DNA of 64,000 nucleotides from Sorex araneus. Lineage: Eukaryota > Chordata > Mammalia > Eulipotyphla > Soricidae. The notes below the pieces were generated by a model. It was not told where the DNA came from, did not search any database, and saw only the letters and a program-made list of their open reading frames with translations. Shown one piece after another: positions 62,833 to 64,000 of the stretch. Position numbers and translations under genes: made by a program. Position 1 is the first letter of the stretch. The number at the start of each line of letters is the position of its first letter. The stretch covers positions 80,065,994 through 80,129,993 of the forward strand of contig NC_073313.1 of NCBI RefSeq assembly GCF_027595985.1, read 5' to 3'.

Positions 62833-63460
62833 AAGAAAAAAGTATGCCATTTTGTGCTGTCAATTTGCAGACACTGTCTAGCTTGCACAGGGCAAACAAC
62901 TTAGGAAGACCTTAATAGATACTGTGTGCTGGGTCACATAAGTTCCCAAATGCGGGATCAGTGTTGACCAGAACAGAATGTGGCCCAGACAATGATTGAA
63001 AAATCTGGGTTCTGTGCTGCCTTTTGCTTCATAGCAAGATTCTAAAGGTGTGATTTCCAAAGAGAAGCCCACATAACTCTAAGGAAACTTGTTGGCCTTG
63101 GGAAAGGAAACAAACAATTAAAGGAAATGATGAGAAAGTGTAAAGAGCATGGGTAGGAGGTGGGGGTGGGTAAACGGGTAGAAAGAAATTCTAAACCAAA
63201 CATCATAATGTTTGTTCCAAAATATTGGTTGAGGATCAGAATACAAATTCCTTGAGTGCCTCTTGTATGCTGAACACTTTACAAAAATAATCATACACGA
63301 TGACACAATATCCCTGTGGCAAAGTACAGTTCCCATATATGCTCAGAAAAATTCAGGCCTGAGAATGATATGTAATGCAAGTCAAGCGTCTTTTACACTC
63401 ACGTACTAGAGACCACTGTGAAAGGAACATGGTTTGTGGTCCCAGCAAAGCCGGAAAATG
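62833..63460. other. Intergenic DNA
   Basis: Nothing recognised. Confidence 0.4.
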
Positions 63461-63778
63461 AACAGTATGTCAAAGGTGATGGTGTGTCATACAATTGATG
63501 CATTTATTACTTTGTTGGAATCTTCATCCAAGACCCCTACCATATATATATACCTGCTCCATCATTGTAGGAGAGACTGACAAACTACAACACCCCTCTC
63601 CCTATTTGATCTATATGTCTCATCTATTCTTTTTACATGCTGGCTTTACATTATCTTCTGATACATGCACTCGATCAAAACTGAAGTAAAGGTTTCTGAG
63701 CATAATTCCTACAATCTGTTCATCTTGGAAGGGAGAGCACACATACCCAGGATGCTTAGAGGTCATTTCCAACTATAT

Positions 63779-63870
63779 TTAGGGGACCATGTAGTTCTGG
63801 AGATTGAACTCAGGCCTCCTGAATGCAACTTACAGTTTTCCAGTCCATTAAACTATTTCTTAAACCCAAT
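63779..63870 (-). mobile_element. SINE-A, 5' half only
   Basis: AGGGGACCATGTAGTTCTGGAG, ATTGAACTCAGGCCTCC and a degraded head TATTTCTTAAACCC. Confidence 0.65.
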
Positions 63871-64000
63871 CCTTGGATTCTTCCAGTCTCTTTCTACTAC
63901 TTTCTGCTATGGCAAAATATCTTTTGAAAGATAAATAATCAGTGTTTAAAATATCCAATTATGTTTCCTTCAAATGACAGGTACCAATGTCAATGTTTCT

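Noticed and set aside
1-64000. CRISPR arrays, operons, phage or bacterial features
   Set aside because: Spliced exons, L1 and SINE content show a mammalian nuclear genome; the tandem repeats seen are too degenerate and lack spacers.

Overview
This is a mammalian nuclear DNA window: spliced exons with GT-AG boundaries, one CpG-island promoter, and dense LINE-1 and tRNA-derived SINE insertions. The repeats point to a shrew, most likely Sorex araneus or a close relative. The SINEs share a shrew-type tRNA head (A box near TAGCACAGCGGGTAGGGCG, B box near GGGTTCGATTCC), and there is a 3.3-kb RTE-clade LINE that I recognise as the RTE1_Sar type. That RTE has been reported in the common shrew and in parasitic nematodes as a case of horizontal transfer. 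I identified the species by recollection of these families, not by a search.

One complete protein gene is present, on the + strand: the orthologue of ZNF449, a SCAN plus seven-finger C2H2 protein (Xq26.3 in human, so probably X-linked here). A CpG-island promoter lies at about 20.3-21.05 kb. Four coding exons follow (23497-23850, 25547-25751, 43771-43884, 44039-44922). Their phases agree and they encode 518 residues without a break. A long, SINE-free probable 3' UTR runs to about 47.0 kb. Intron 3 (18 kb) is filled with ancient antisense L1 and with SINEs mostly antisense to the gene.

Layout: 1-1870 antisense L1 with ORF1 and a partly tandem 5' UTR; 2212-2780 an internally deleted RTE derivative; 3-8 kb AT-rich DNA with scattered SINEs; 8.1-13.97 kb an old L1 carrying nested younger L1s and SINEs; 14-20 kb L1 3' ends, SINEs, a second deleted RTE at 16.4-16.8 kb and an ancient L1 at 18.2-18.8 kb; 20.3-47.0 kb ZNF449; 47.5-52 kb SINEs and L1 3' ends; 52.1-58.7 kb a decayed tandem repeat of about 47-50 bp carrying the 5'-inverted RTE (53932-57236); 58.7-59.66 kb a young antisense L1; 59.8-64 kb SINEs in otherwise featureless DNA.

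The most interesting signal is how three kinds of element relate. The autonomous RTE, two headless internally deleted RTE derivatives, and a SINE class (called SINE-B here) share the same RTE 5' UTR core and the same RTE 3' tail. SINE-B adds the tRNA head also carried by the abundant A-tailed SINE (called SINE-A here). This looks like a parasitic lineage built on a horizontally acquired LINE and visible at several stages within one window.
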